From: Avoscillospira sp045530865
GTDB taxonomy: Bacteria; Bacillota; Clostridia; Oscillospirales; Oscillospiraceae
Assembly (NCBI GenBank): GCA_045530865.1
Contig: JAZSCX010000050.1
Location: 1-25,570 of the forward strand
Direction of reading: 5' to 3'
DNA length: 25,570 nucleotides
Numbering within the stretch: position 1 is the first letter of the stretch; each line of letters opens with the position of its first letter. Below the pieces are notes generated by a model. It did not search any database. It was given only the letters and a program-made list of their open reading frames with translations, and was not told the DNA's origin. Position numbers and translations under genes: made by a program. Shown in pieces: positions 13,711 to 21,333 of this stretch.

Positions 13711-14755
13711 GGGGAACCTCCAGAATTCGAAGTAATTGGTTGCGGGAGAAGTGGGGCAGCTGCATGGCCTGCCGCAGCAGGGCCAGATTATCTTCATTGT
13801 GCTCCACTTCCCTTGCATACATCCGGGCGGCGGTCTTGAGATCACCCGTTGTGCGGGCAAGACCGGCGATGGAAAGCACACTGACCACTGCCGCTGCGGC
13901 CTGCTGCCAGAGATTGCCGTCGCAAACGGCTTTCAGCCACCAGCGGTACAGGTAATAGACCGCCAGGTGTTCCAGCTGCAGGGCGTGGGATTCCAGATCG
14001 GTTTTTTCCAGTTCCCGTACCTCCGGAGCAAATTGAGGGTTGAGGTGTTCCATGGCCAGCAGCATCTGCCGCGCGGCGGTCATGGTGCCGAAATTCCGCA
14101 GCCGGCGGATGCGGATCAGCTGTCTGCGGCGGTAGCGGGCGCTGTTGTAAAGTTTACATAATTCCAAACAAAGAGCAGGATGCTCCAGATTGCGGTCCAG
14201 ACGGTCGGCAAAGCACATCAGCAACGCCAGACGGTCGGACAGGGTGCAGTCCCGATCCTGCACGATGGCGATGGCAGTCTCCCGGCTGATCAGCAGAAGC
14301 CGGAAGAGATCGGGATCCAGATCATTGGGCTCCGGCAGTGCATCGTCAGAGCGGGTCTGGAAAGTCAGGGGCGCTTCCCGATCCAGCAGCAGATCGGCAG
14401 CTTTGGGACAGGATAGAGCCAGTGCGATCTCCTGCAGGCCGCCGTAAATCTCCGTAAAGCGGGGATGCTCGGCACAGGTGGTACAAAGGCAGTCTTCGCC
14501 GTGCTCCAATATCAGCGCGCAGAGGTTCTCTTCCGTCAGCATGGGGCAGCGGCTGTTCACCGGAACGATGCAGGTCTCGCCATCTACCTCTGTCATGGCG
14601 GCACGGAGCCGGTCGCCCAGAGGGCCTTCCAGCCGATCGTAGCGGACTTTGGTTTCGGGATCCACTACAATGTGCCACATGCCGCAGCAGGTATCGGGAC
14701 AGGTGCCGGCAAGGCACTGGAAATCATCAAAATAATTGGGAACTCTGGTGAGCAT
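13700..14755 (-). CDS. FliB-like cysteine-cluster protein (putative lysine N-methylase family)
   Basis: A 351-residue protein with the FliB/YkgJ-type cysteine arrangement: C14, C19, C23 and C24 (FQCLAGTCPDTCCGMWHIVVD), C62, C70, C79, then C89, C91, C94 and C116 (SCPKAADLLL). The last motif is typical of the family. Salmonella FliB methylates flagellin lysines and needs a metal cluster; whether this homologue is a methylase is unproven, and no flagellar gene is in the window. AAGGAG 8 nt before ATG 14755 supports the start. It forms an overlapping pair with the DUF89 phosphatase and lies just downstream of an inserted repeat element. Confidence 0.85.
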   Translation of the reverse strand: MLTRVPNYFDDFQCLAGTCPDTCCGMWHIVVDPETKVRYDRLEGPLGDRLRAAMTEVDGETCIVPVNSRCPMLTEENLCALILEHGEDCLCTTCAEHPRFTEIYGGLQEIALALSCPKAADLLLDREAPLTFQTRSDDALPEPNDLDPDLFRLLLISRETAIAIVQDRDCTLSDRLALLMCFADRLDRNLEHPALCLELCKLYNSARYRRRQLIRIRRLRNFGTMTAARQMLLAMEHLNPQFAPEVRELEKTDLESHALQLEHLAVYYLYRWWLKAVCDGNLWQQAAAAVVSVLSIAGLARTTGDLKTAARMYAREVEHNEDNLALLRQAMQLPHFSRNQLLRILEVPHAV

Positions 14756-14769
14756 GGGGTGTACTCCTT

Positions 14770-14893
14770 GTAATTCAAGGTAATAGGTAATACGTAATAG
14801 TGAATAAGTATGGTATCCGCTTTGCGGATGATTCGAATCGTCGCTTTTGGCGACACATCACCTATTCACTTTTCACTATTACTTCTTACTTCA
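14770..14893. repeat. MITE-like intergenic element with two hairpins
   Basis: Imperfect terminal inverted arms of about 35 nt (left GGTAATACGTAATAGTGAAT; right TATTCACTTTTCACTATTAC) flank two short stem-loops, ATCCGC-TTT-GCGGAT (14815-14829) and GTCGC-TTTTG-GCGAC (14840-14854). The right arm runs into the stop codon of the thioesterase gene. No coding potential. It shares motifs with 1957-2052, 19026-19082 and 21252-21315. Confidence 0.65.
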
Positions 14894-15283
14894 AATATGT
14901 GCGCCTGTGAAGTTCGCCACGGCGATGGGAGTGCCCAGATCATCTGTGACAGTCACTTCATAGAAGCAGTTGCGATGTCCGTCCTTGATCAGGCGGCTTT
15001 CGGCATAGAGAATGCTGCCCTTGACTCTGCCCAGATAGCTGATCTGAGCATTGACGGTGACCGTGGGAGGCTGGTGAAAGTTGGAGGCCACGGCAAAGGT
15101 AAAATCTGCCAGCGTGTATGCCACGCCGCCCATGACCTGACCCACGGCATTGCGGTGGCGGCCATCCAGCATGAGCACACATTTTGCGTATTTTTCACCC
15201 ACTTCCAGAATATCGCAGCCGGTGGAGCAGGTGGCATAGCAGTCATCGGAAAAGGTTTTTCGGGCTTCATCCAACAATATCAT
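14891..15283 (-). CDS. PaaI-family hotdog-fold thioesterase
   Basis: A 130-residue protein with the PaaI/YdiI hotdog pattern: the helix segment GRHRNAVGQVMGGVAYTLADFTFAVA (with the conserved HxNxxGxxxGG spacing, here HRNAVGQVMGG) followed by strands NAQISYLGRVKGSILYAESRLIKDG and a C-terminal NFTG. Family members hydrolyse acyl-CoA thioesters, often aromatic ones; the substrate is not evident here. AAGGAG sits 7-8 nt before ATG 15283. It lies 12 nt downstream of the M29 aminopeptidase gene, so it is probably the second gene of that transcript. Its stop codon coincides with the edge of the repeat element. Confidence 0.88.
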   Translation of the reverse strand: MILLDEARKTFSDDCYATCSTGCDILEVGEKYAKCVLMLDGRHRNAVGQVMGGVAYTLADFTFAVASNFHQPPTVTVNAQISYLGRVKGSILYAESRLIKDGHRNCFYEVTVTDDLGTPIAVANFTGAHI

Positions 15284-15295
15284 GGGTTTTCTCCT

Positions 15296-16519
15296 TTAAA
15301 ATGCCCAGGTGCCGTTTTTGAAAATCTGTACGGACTTGCCGTCACGGCAGTGGGCCACAATTTCAAGATCTGCGGTACCGATCATGAAGTCCTCATGGAT
15401 CATGGAATCGTTGATGCCCAGTGCGCGGCACTCCTCCAGCGTCCTGTTGTGGTGATCTTCGATGGTATCGGTATAGCCCATGCCCAGCGCCAGATGGCAG
15501 CAGGCGTTTTCGTCAAAGAGGGTGTTGTAGAACAGCAGACCGGTCTGGTTGATGGGGCTCTCATAGGGCACCAGCGCACATTCGCCCAGATACCGGGCGC
15601 CCTCGTCCATGTTGATCATCTTCTGCAGCAGTTCGTCATTCTGCTCGGCGTGGGCTTCCACGACCTTGCCGCCTTCAAAGCGGAACCAGAAATTGTCGAT
15701 GAGCTGCCCCTGATAGCTCAGGGGCTTGGAGGAGTAGACGATGCCTTCGGCCTTGCCCTTCATGGGGGAGATAAAGCACTCCTCCGTGGGAATATTGGGG
15801 TTGAAGAATACGCCGGTATCGGTGGTTTCGCCGCCGCCGCAGAACCGGGCTTCGGGAATCATGCCCACGGTCAGGTGGGTGCCGTTGGAGGCGGTGTATT
15901 CCAGCGTTTCGATGCCGAGACTGTTCAGATAAGCGCAGCGGTCATCCAGATCCTTGTTATGAGCATCCCACGCGGCAATGGGATCGTCCTCCACACGGGA
16001 GGTGGACAGAATGCATTCCCACAGCTTTTCGATGGCTTTGCCCCTGGGCAGGTCGGGGAACATCTTCTTTGCCCATGCGGCGCCGGGAACACCGGCGATG
16101 CACCACTGGTGCTTGCCGTTGATGGCGTCACGGTAGGGCTTGATGATGGGGTAGCGGGCCTGCTGGCCCTTGGTCATTTTCTCAATGTTCATGCCCTTAA
16201 GGCCGTCGGGATCATCGGAGATCAGGAACAGGCGGATGGGCTTCTTCTCTGCCATATACTGCAGCTTGGCTTCCTCGAAGGGCTCCACGGTGGACAGGGA
16301 TTTGATACTGCGGTGGCGGACATGGTATTTTTCCATGGGCTGATAGCTCAGATCCACAAAGACCTTTCTGGCGCCCGCCTTGTACAGCTCATCCACCACC
16401 ATGGTGGTGAACTCCGGCTGCTCGATACCGGCAGTGAGGAACACGTCCTGACCCTTCTGGACATTGCAGCCCTTCTGTGCGATCAGCTTGGCGTAGCTTC
16501 TAAGAACCGTTTTTTTCAT
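15296..16519 (-). CDS. M29-family metallo-aminopeptidase
   Basis: A 407-residue intracellular aminopeptidase of peptidase family M29 (AmpS/AmpT/PepS type), which removes N-terminal residues from peptides using two metal ions. The expected ligands are visible: E246/E247 (NIPTEECFISP), E313 (GECALVP), H342 (ACCHLALG) and H375/D377 (MIHEDFMIG), and the length matches the family. AGGAGG lies upstream of ATG 16519. It is first in a minus-strand unit with the thioesterase; its promoter overlaps that of the divergent lipoprotein gene. Confidence 0.93.
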   Translation of the reverse strand: MKKTVLRSYAKLIAQKGCNVQKGQDVFLTAGIEQPEFTTMVVDELYKAGARKVFVDLSYQPMEKYHVRHRSIKSLSTVEPFEEAKLQYMAEKKPIRLFLISDDPDGLKGMNIEKMTKGQQARYPIIKPYRDAINGKHQWCIAGVPGAAWAKKMFPDLPRGKAIEKLWECILSTSRVEDDPIAAWDAHNKDLDDRCAYLNSLGIETLEYTASNGTHLTVGMIPEARFCGGGETTDTGVFFNPNIPTEECFISPMKGKAEGIVYSSKPLSYQGQLIDNFWFRFEGGKVVEAHAEQNDELLQKMINMDEGARYLGECALVPYESPINQTGLLFYNTLFDENACCHLALGMGYTDTIEDHHNRTLEECRALGINDSMIHEDFMIGTADLEIVAHCRDGKSVQIFKNGTWAF

Positions 16520-16554
16520 AGAGAACCTCCTGAAATGCTGGAAATTTTATATTC

Positions 16555-16583
16555 ATAATACCAAAGATTGGACATGAACGCAA
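16555..16583 (-). promoter_or_regulatory. Promoter of the M29 aminopeptidase gene
   Basis: On the minus strand TTGCGT (16578-16583), a 17-nt spacer and TATTAT (16555-16560). It shares bases with the divergent lipoprotein promoter. Confidence 0.65.
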
Positions 16584-16597
16584 GAATGTGATATAAT
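16568..16597 (+). promoter_or_regulatory. Promoter of the 410-aa lipoprotein gene
   Basis: TTGGAC (16568-16573), an 18-nt spacer and a perfect TATAAT (16592-16597). The -10 box is consensus; the -35 box is moderate. Confidence 0.65.
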
Positions 16598-16646
16598 ACA
16601 CTGAAAATATATGCTGCAAAGCATGAAACGGGAGGAAAAACCGGAG

Positions 16647-17879
16647 ATGAAGAAATGGTGGATGATTTTCGCAGCACTGCTGCTGTTACTGACGGGCTGC
16701 AGCAAGGATTCTGCGCCCATTGACAGACCGCCTTCTCTGGAGGTTACATACGGCGATACAGCCATTTTTGGCCAGACCACAGCTTATGAGTGGTACTGGA
16801 AGGACGGACGGGAGATGGCCAATGCCACAGTGGATGCTGAGGCCATGGGCATTACGGCTGACCGGCTGCCCTCTGTCAATGCCACGAAGCGCACGGCCAT
16901 TCAGCTGAACTTCTCCGAGCAGCCGGACCGGGTGCTCATTCAGGTGTATTCTGCCGAGGATAACTATACCGAACCCCGGGAAGTGGATATGGTGGGCGGC
17001 TCCACCCCTGCACCTCTGGACGGCAAGAACCACCTCTATTCCGTATCTGCCGTGTGGATGGAGGGCGATGGAAAGTTCTGGGGCAGCTGCACCTATCAGT
17101 TTCACTTCCTTGCCGGCGGCGGTATGATCGGCAGCCCCATCGAGATCGAGGTGGCAGCGGATCTGGATCTGCAGGGATTGCTGCAATTGGAGTCTAACCA
17201 GGTTTTGGGTATTGAATTCCTGAACAATCTGGAAGGCACGATTCGTACCTGCCGCAGCAGTGCCGACAAGACTGCCATCCTTAACTGCCTGCGAAGCAAC
17301 CTGACTTCCGAGCTGCAGCCCTGGGAAGGCGATGTCCCCAACACCCAGTACATGATGCGTGTCATCGCCGTCGACGGCAATCAGCTGACTGTGGGCTATA
17401 GCAGCAACGGTACCCTGGGCTGTCTGGAAGTGGGCGGCAAGCCCTATGTGGTGGATGTGATGGATATGGAGACCCTTTGGGATTCTCTGAAGGCCGGCGT
17501 GATGTCGCAGGATGCGGCGGCCTCCGGAAAGAACTATCTGGAAATGTCCAACGAGTTCCCCGGCGAGGACTGGGGCACGGAGTTCACCTACGGTTATCTG
17601 AAGTCTCTGGAACAGTCGGTTTCCTATGATGAAATGCGCTGGATCGTGGATGCAGAGGCACCCAACGGCTACCGGGTGGAAGCCGGCTGGCCCGATCAGG
17701 AGGCAGACCTGTCGGAAACCTGCGAATTCTGGATTCTGGAAGAGCATCAGGCGCCCTATTGCCGTGTGACGGCGGAGGAACTGCTGAAACGGGATCAGGA
17801 TGCAGAGAAGGATGTATTGTACCGTATATATACATCTGAAGGTAAGGTCATTGCCATCTGCGAGCAGTATGCGCCATAA
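16647..17879 (+). CDS. Putative lipoprotein, unknown function
   Basis: A 410-residue protein starting with a lipoprotein signal: MKKWWMIFAALLLLLTGCSK, lipobox LTGC with C18 as the lipidated residue. The start at 16647 is chosen because it opens directly on that signal and GGAGG lies upstream (about 11 nt); an upstream in-frame ATG at 16611 would add a charged extension ahead of the signal. The mature region is acidic and rich in beta-type patterns, with Trp and Gly-rich stretches (HFLAGGGMIGSPIEIEVAADLDLQ) and two similar-looking halves cannot be shown by eye. I do not recognise a family. Single gene with its own promoter, divergent from the M29 gene. Confidence 0.75.
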   Translation: MKKWWMIFAALLLLLTGCSKDSAPIDRPPSLEVTYGDTAIFGQTTAYEWYWKDGREMANATVDAEAMGITADRLPSVNATKRTAIQLNFSEQPDRVLIQVYSAEDNYTEPREVDMVGGSTPAPLDGKNHLYSVSAVWMEGDGKFWGSCTYQFHFLAGGGMIGSPIEIEVAADLDLQGLLQLESNQVLGIEFLNNLEGTIRTCRSSADKTAILNCLRSNLTSELQPWEGDVPNTQYMMRVIAVDGNQLTVGYSSNGTLGCLEVGGKPYVVDVMDMETLWDSLKAGVMSQDAAASGKNYLEMSNEFPGEDWGTEFTYGYLKSLEQSVSYDEMRWIVDAEAPNGYRVEAGWPDQEADLSETCEFWILEEHQAPYCRVTAEELLKRDQDAEKDVLYRIYTSEGKVIAICEQYAP

Positions 17880-17903
17880 GGAATAACGGAAGAAAAACGA
17901 ACT

Positions 17904-17944
17904 GCCGTCGGAAATCTGCCCAACATCGGGCAGGTTCCGGCGGC
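17904..17944. terminator. Long hairpin after the lipoprotein gene
   Basis: Outer stem GCCGTCGGAA (17904-17913) with TTCCGGCGGC (17935-17944), one G-U pair, enclosing an inner stem CTGCCC/GGGCAG. The plus-strand tail is only GGATTTG, so termination efficiency is uncertain; T-rich sequence is clearer on the minus side. Confidence 0.5.
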
Positions 17945-17990
17945 GGATTTGTGCAAGTCTTGAAAATATTCGTCTTATTTTGAATAAGCA

Positions 17991-18019
17991 TTGCATTTTG
18001 TTGAATACGGATGTATAAT
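17991..18019 (+). promoter_or_regulatory. argC promoter
   Basis: TTGCAT (17991-17996), a 17-nt spacer and a perfect TATAAT (18014-18019). Start expected near 18026, about 50 nt before argC. Confidence 0.7.
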
Positions 18020-18040
18020 GAGTGCATATTTATAATAAAT

Positions 18041-18056
18041 TGCGTATATATACGCA
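18041..18056. promoter_or_regulatory. 16-bp palindrome in the argC leader, candidate operator
   Basis: TGCGTATATATACGCA is a perfect palindrome placed just downstream of the expected transcription start. It resembles an ArgR box (TGnATwwwwATnCA) but has a core two bases longer, so the binding protein is uncertain. Confidence 0.45.
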
Positions 18057-18078
18057 TAAAGCAAGGGAAGTATGAGAC

Positions 18079-19011
18079 ATGAAAACTGTCTTTATTGATG
18101 GCAGCGCCGGCACCACCGGCCTGCGGATTTATGAACGCCTGTCCGCACGGCAGGATCTGCAGCTCATGACACTGCCGGATGAAGTGCGAAAGGACCCGGA
18201 AGCCAGAAAACAGGCGCTGAACAGCTGTGATGTGGCGTTTTTGTGCCTGCCGGATGCGGCAGCCATGGAAGCGGTATCCCTCATTGAAAATGAAAAAGTC
18301 ACGGTGCTGGATACCTCCACGGCTCACCGAACCAATCCCGATTGGGCCTACGGTTTTCCGGAGCTGGGAACGGATTTTGCGGAGAAGATTTTGCAGTCGA
18401 AGCGCATTGCGGTGCCCGGCTGCCATGCCAGCGGCTTTATCTCTCTGGTTTCTCCGCTGGTAAAGGCTGGTATTCTGCCTGCCGATGCAAGGCTGACCTG
18501 CCATTCCATCACCGGTTACTCCGGCGGCGGCAAGAAAATGATCGCCCAGTATGAGGAAGAGGGAAGAGATCTCCTGCTGGGTGCGCCCCGGCAGTACGGC
18601 CTGACCCAGAACCACAAGCATCTGAAGGAGATGAAGGCCATCTGCGGTCTGGAAAACGCGCCGATTTTCTGCCCCATCGTGTCCGATTTCTACTCCGGCA
18701 TGGTGGTGACGGTGCCGCTGTTCCAGGAAGATCTGGCAAAAGGCAAGACCATGGAGGACATTCAGGCAGTTTATGCGGCCCAGTACACCGGCCCCATGGT
18801 GATTTACAGAAGCGGTATGGACGAGGAAGGCTTCCTGTCGGGTGCAGGACTGTCCGGTAAGGATACCATGGAGATCACCGTCTGCGGCAATGAGGACCGG
18901 ATGCTGCTGATCGCCCGGTACGACAATCTGGGCAAGGGCGCTTCCGGTGCGGCAGTCCAGTGCCTTAATCTGGTGCTGGGCGTGGATCCGACAACTGGTC
19001 TGGAACGATGA
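18079..19011 (+). CDS. argC: N-acetyl-gamma-glutamyl-phosphate reductase (type 2)
   Basis: Catalyses the NADPH-dependent reduction of N-acetylglutamyl phosphate to N-acetylglutamate semialdehyde, third step of arginine synthesis. The 310-residue length and motifs fit the shorter type 2 enzyme: nucleotide-binding FIDGSAGTTGLRIYERL at the start, LDTSTAHRT, and the catalytic cysteine in VPGCHASGF (C115), with SITGYSGGGKKM following. AGGGAAG lies upstream of ATG 18079. First gene of argC-J-B-D, with a promoter and a palindrome upstream. Confidence 0.95.
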   Translation: MKTVFIDGSAGTTGLRIYERLSARQDLQLMTLPDEVRKDPEARKQALNSCDVAFLCLPDAAAMEAVSLIENEKVTVLDTSTAHRTNPDWAYGFPELGTDFAEKILQSKRIAVPGCHASGFISLVSPLVKAGILPADARLTCHSITGYSGGGKKMIAQYEEEGRDLLLGAPRQYGLTQNHKHLKEMKAICGLENAPIFCPIVSDFYSGMVVTVPLFQEDLAKGKTMEDIQAVYAAQYTGPMVIYRSGMDEEGFLSGAGLSGKDTMEITVCGNEDRMLLIARYDNLGKGASGAAVQCLNLVLGVDPTTGLER

Positions 19012-19025
19012 AATCCAAAGTATAA

Positions 19026-19082
19026 TCCATCGCCGCAGGCGACATATTCATTGTCAATTGTCAATTATCAATTGTCAATTCG
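19026..19082 (+). repeat. Intergenic hairpin plus AT-rich tandem tract (argC-argJ)
   Basis: A short stem-loop TCGCC-GCA-GGCGA (19030-19042) is followed by ACATATTCA and about four tandem copies of a 10-mer like ATTGTCAATT. The same plan occurs at 21252-21315. No coding potential and no T tail. Confidence 0.75.
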
Positions 19083-19122
19083 ATGATGAAAAGACAATCG
19101 AATTAGCAAAGAGGGATATTAT

Positions 19123-20334
19123 ATGAAAACAATCTCCGGCGGCGTTTGTGCCGCGAAGGGCTTTACCGCCAACGGCGTCCACTGCGGCATCCGTCACAAC
19201 CGGACCAAGCGGGATCTGGCGCTGATCTATTCCGAAGTCATGGCTTCCGCAGCCAGCGTGTATACGTCCAATCTGGTGAAGGGCGCGCCCATCGCCGTGA
19301 CCAAGGCCAACATTGCCGATGGCAAAGCACAGGCCATCCTGTGCAACTCCGGCAACGCCAACACCTGCAACGCAGACGGCGTGGAAGTGGCGGAGAAGAT
19401 GTGCGCTCTGCTGGCACAGGAAATGGGTCTGCAGCCCACCGATGTGGTGGTGGCGTCCACCGGTGTCATTGGTCAGCGGCTCAGCATGGAGCCCATCGCC
19501 AAGGGCATTCCCGAACTGGTCAAGGGTCTGGGCGACCACAGCGATCTGGCAGCTGAAGCCATCATGACCACCGATACCAAAATGAAAGAGATCGCTGTTT
19601 CTTTTGAAGTGGACGGCGTGGAGTGCAAAATCGGCGGAATCTGCAAGGGTTCCGGCATGATCCACCCCAATCTGGCCACCATGCTGGTGTTTATCACCAC
19701 CGACTGCGCCATTTCCGCGGATATGCTGAATAAGGCCCTGAAAACCGATGTCCAGACCAGCTTCAATATGGTCTCCGTGGACGGCGACACTTCCACCAAT
19801 GACATGGTGACGGTACTGGCCAACGGCATGGCAGGCAATGCGGAAATCAACGCCGAAGGCCCCGCCTTTGATGCCTTTATGCAGGCCCTGAATACAGTCA
19901 CCGTGTACCTGTGCCGCTGCATCGCCGGTGACGGCGAGGGCGCTACCAAGCTGCTGGAGTGCAGGGTCACCGGCGCAAAGACCGAAGCCGCTGCTAAGAC
20001 TGCTGCCAAGGCCATTATCTGTTCCTCTCTGACCAAGGCTGCCATGTTTGGCGCCGACGCCAATTGGGGACGGATCCTCTGTGCCATCGGTTACTCCGGT
20101 GCGGATGTGGATGTGGACAAGGTGGATGTGAAGTTCCACTCTCCCAAGGGCGAGATTCTGGTCTGCAAGGACGGCGCCGGTGTGGATTTCTCCGAAGAAC
20201 TGGCCAAGGAGATCCTGCTGGAGAGCGAGATCGAAATTCTGGTGGAATTCAACGATGGCGAAGGCGCTGCCACCGCATGGGGCTGCGACCTGACCTACGA
20301 TTATGTGAAGATCAACGGCGACTACAGAACCTGA
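19123..20334 (+). CDS. argJ: Bifunctional ornithine acetyltransferase/N-acetylglutamate synthase
   Basis: Moves the acetyl group from N-acetylornithine to glutamate, closing the acetyl cycle of arginine synthesis; bifunctional forms also use acetyl-CoA. The 403-residue precursor self-cleaves before a threonine, seen here as T186 in HPNLATMLVF, following KGSGMI. Other family marks are NSGNANTCNADG and STGVIGQ, and near the C-terminus GANWGRILCAIGYSG-like DANWGRILCAIGYSG. The ATG at 19123 has GAGGG upstream. It lies 111 nt after argC with a repeat element between, and its stop overlaps the ribosome site of argB. Having argJ explains why no argA or argE is needed. Confidence 0.96.
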   Translation: MKTISGGVCAAKGFTANGVHCGIRHNRTKRDLALIYSEVMASAASVYTSNLVKGAPIAVTKANIADGKAQAILCNSGNANTCNADGVEVAEKMCALLAQEMGLQPTDVVVASTGVIGQRLSMEPIAKGIPELVKGLGDHSDLAAEAIMTTDTKMKEIAVSFEVDGVECKIGGICKGSGMIHPNLATMLVFITTDCAISADMLNKALKTDVQTSFNMVSVDGDTSTNDMVTVLANGMAGNAEINAEGPAFDAFMQALNTVTVYLCRCIAGDGEGATKLLECRVTGAKTEAAAKTAAKAIICSSLTKAAMFGADANWGRILCAIGYSGADVDVDKVDVKFHSPKGEILVCKDGAGVDFSEELAKEILLESEIEILVEFNDGEGAATAWGCDLTYDYVKINGDYRT

Positions 20335-20344
20335 GGTGCAGAGT

Positions 20345-21250
20345 ATGAACGTATCCAATCATCATCGCGCGGAAATTCTGGTGGAGGCGCTGCCTTACAT
20401 CAGAAAGTATAACGGCAAAGTCATTGTCATCAAATACGGCGGCAACGCCATGATCAACGAAGAACTGAAAATGCAGGTCATGGAGGACGTGGCGCTGCTG
20501 CATCTGATCGGCGTGAAGGTGGTTCTGGTCCACGGCGGCGGCCCCGAGATCAGCGATATGCTGAAGAAGATCGGAAAGGAAGCCGTGTTTGTGGATGGCC
20601 TGCGTGTCACGGATGCGGAAACCGTGGATGTGGTGCAGATGGTGCTGGCCGGCAAGATCAATAAAACCCTGGTCAAGCTGCTGGAGTCCAAGGGCGGCAA
20701 GGCCATGGGTATTTCCGGTATCGACGGTCACATGATCCAGTGCAAGGTCAAGGATGAGCGGCTGGGCTTTGTGGGCGAGATCACCGATATCAACGTGCAG
20801 CCCATTCTGGATCTGCTGGAGAAGGATTATATCCCTGTAGTCTCCACCGTGGGCTGTGATATGGACGGCCACACCTACAATATCAATGCCGATACGGCGG
20901 CAGCTTCCATCGCAGGCGCTATGAAGGCCTCCCGTCTGATCACCATGACCGATATCCCCGGTGTGATGATGGATCCCAAGGATCCCGAGTCCCTCATTCC
21001 CTGTATCGATCTGCAGGATGCCAAAAATCTGTTTGACAGCGGCGTCATTTCCGGCGGCATGATCCCCAAGGTGCAGTGCTGCATCGATGCCATCAAGGAG
21101 GGCGTGCATAAGGTCACTATTCTGGATGGACGTGTACCCCATGCCATTTTGATGGAACTGCTGACCGACGAAGGTGCAGGCACCATGGTGCTGGAGGATA
21201 AATTCGCCAGAAACGAAAAGACCCTCCGAATGAAACCGTCTTCTAACTAA
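20345..21250 (+). CDS. argB: N-acetylglutamate kinase
   Basis: Phosphorylates N-acetylglutamate with ATP, second step of arginine synthesis. The 301-residue product shows the amino-acid-kinase signatures VIKYGGNAM (about 29-36), VLVHGGGPEIS, the substrate region and SGGMIPKVQCCIDAI near the end. An N-terminal helix before the kinase core (NHHRAEILVEALPYIRKY) is the extension linked in the family to hexamer formation and arginine feedback inhibition. Start ATG 20345 has GAGG 8 nt upstream, which overlaps the argJ stop; coupling with argJ is likely. Confidence 0.96.
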   Translation: MNVSNHHRAEILVEALPYIRKYNGKVIVIKYGGNAMINEELKMQVMEDVALLHLIGVKVVLVHGGGPEISDMLKKIGKEAVFVDGLRVTDAETVDVVQMVLAGKINKTLVKLLESKGGKAMGISGIDGHMIQCKVKDERLGFVGEITDINVQPILDLLEKDYIPVVSTVGCDMDGHTYNINADTAAASIAGAMKASRLITMTDIPGVMMDPKDPESLIPCIDLQDAKNLFDSGVISGGMIPKVQCCIDAIKEGVHKVTILDGRVPHAILMELLTDEGAGTMVLEDKFARNEKTLRMKPSSN

Positions 21251-21251
21251 A

Positions 21252-21315
21252 AAATCCAATCTGTCCCCGACGGGGACACCTTCATTGTCAATTGTACATT
21301 GTCCATTGTACATTC
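21252..21315 (+). repeat. Intergenic hairpin plus AT-rich tandem tract (argB-argD)
   Basis: Stem-loop GTCCCC-GAC-GGGGAC (21263-21277) followed by ACACCTTCA and about three to four units like ATTGTACATTGTCC. TTCATTGTCAATTGT is shared exactly with the argC-argJ element, and both begin with an AATCCA segment. Confidence 0.75.
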
Positions 21316-21333
21316 GAAAAGGAAGTGTTCAAA

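Noticed and set aside
14810..16558. Long plus-strand open frame of 582 codons opposite the thioesterase and aminopeptidase
   Set aside because: Antisense shadow of two recognisable enzymes; it starts inside the repeat element and resembles no protein family.
19046..19082. CRISPR-like or microsatellite array
   Set aside because: Units are about 10 nt with no spacers and no cas genes; it fits the intergenic element family better.
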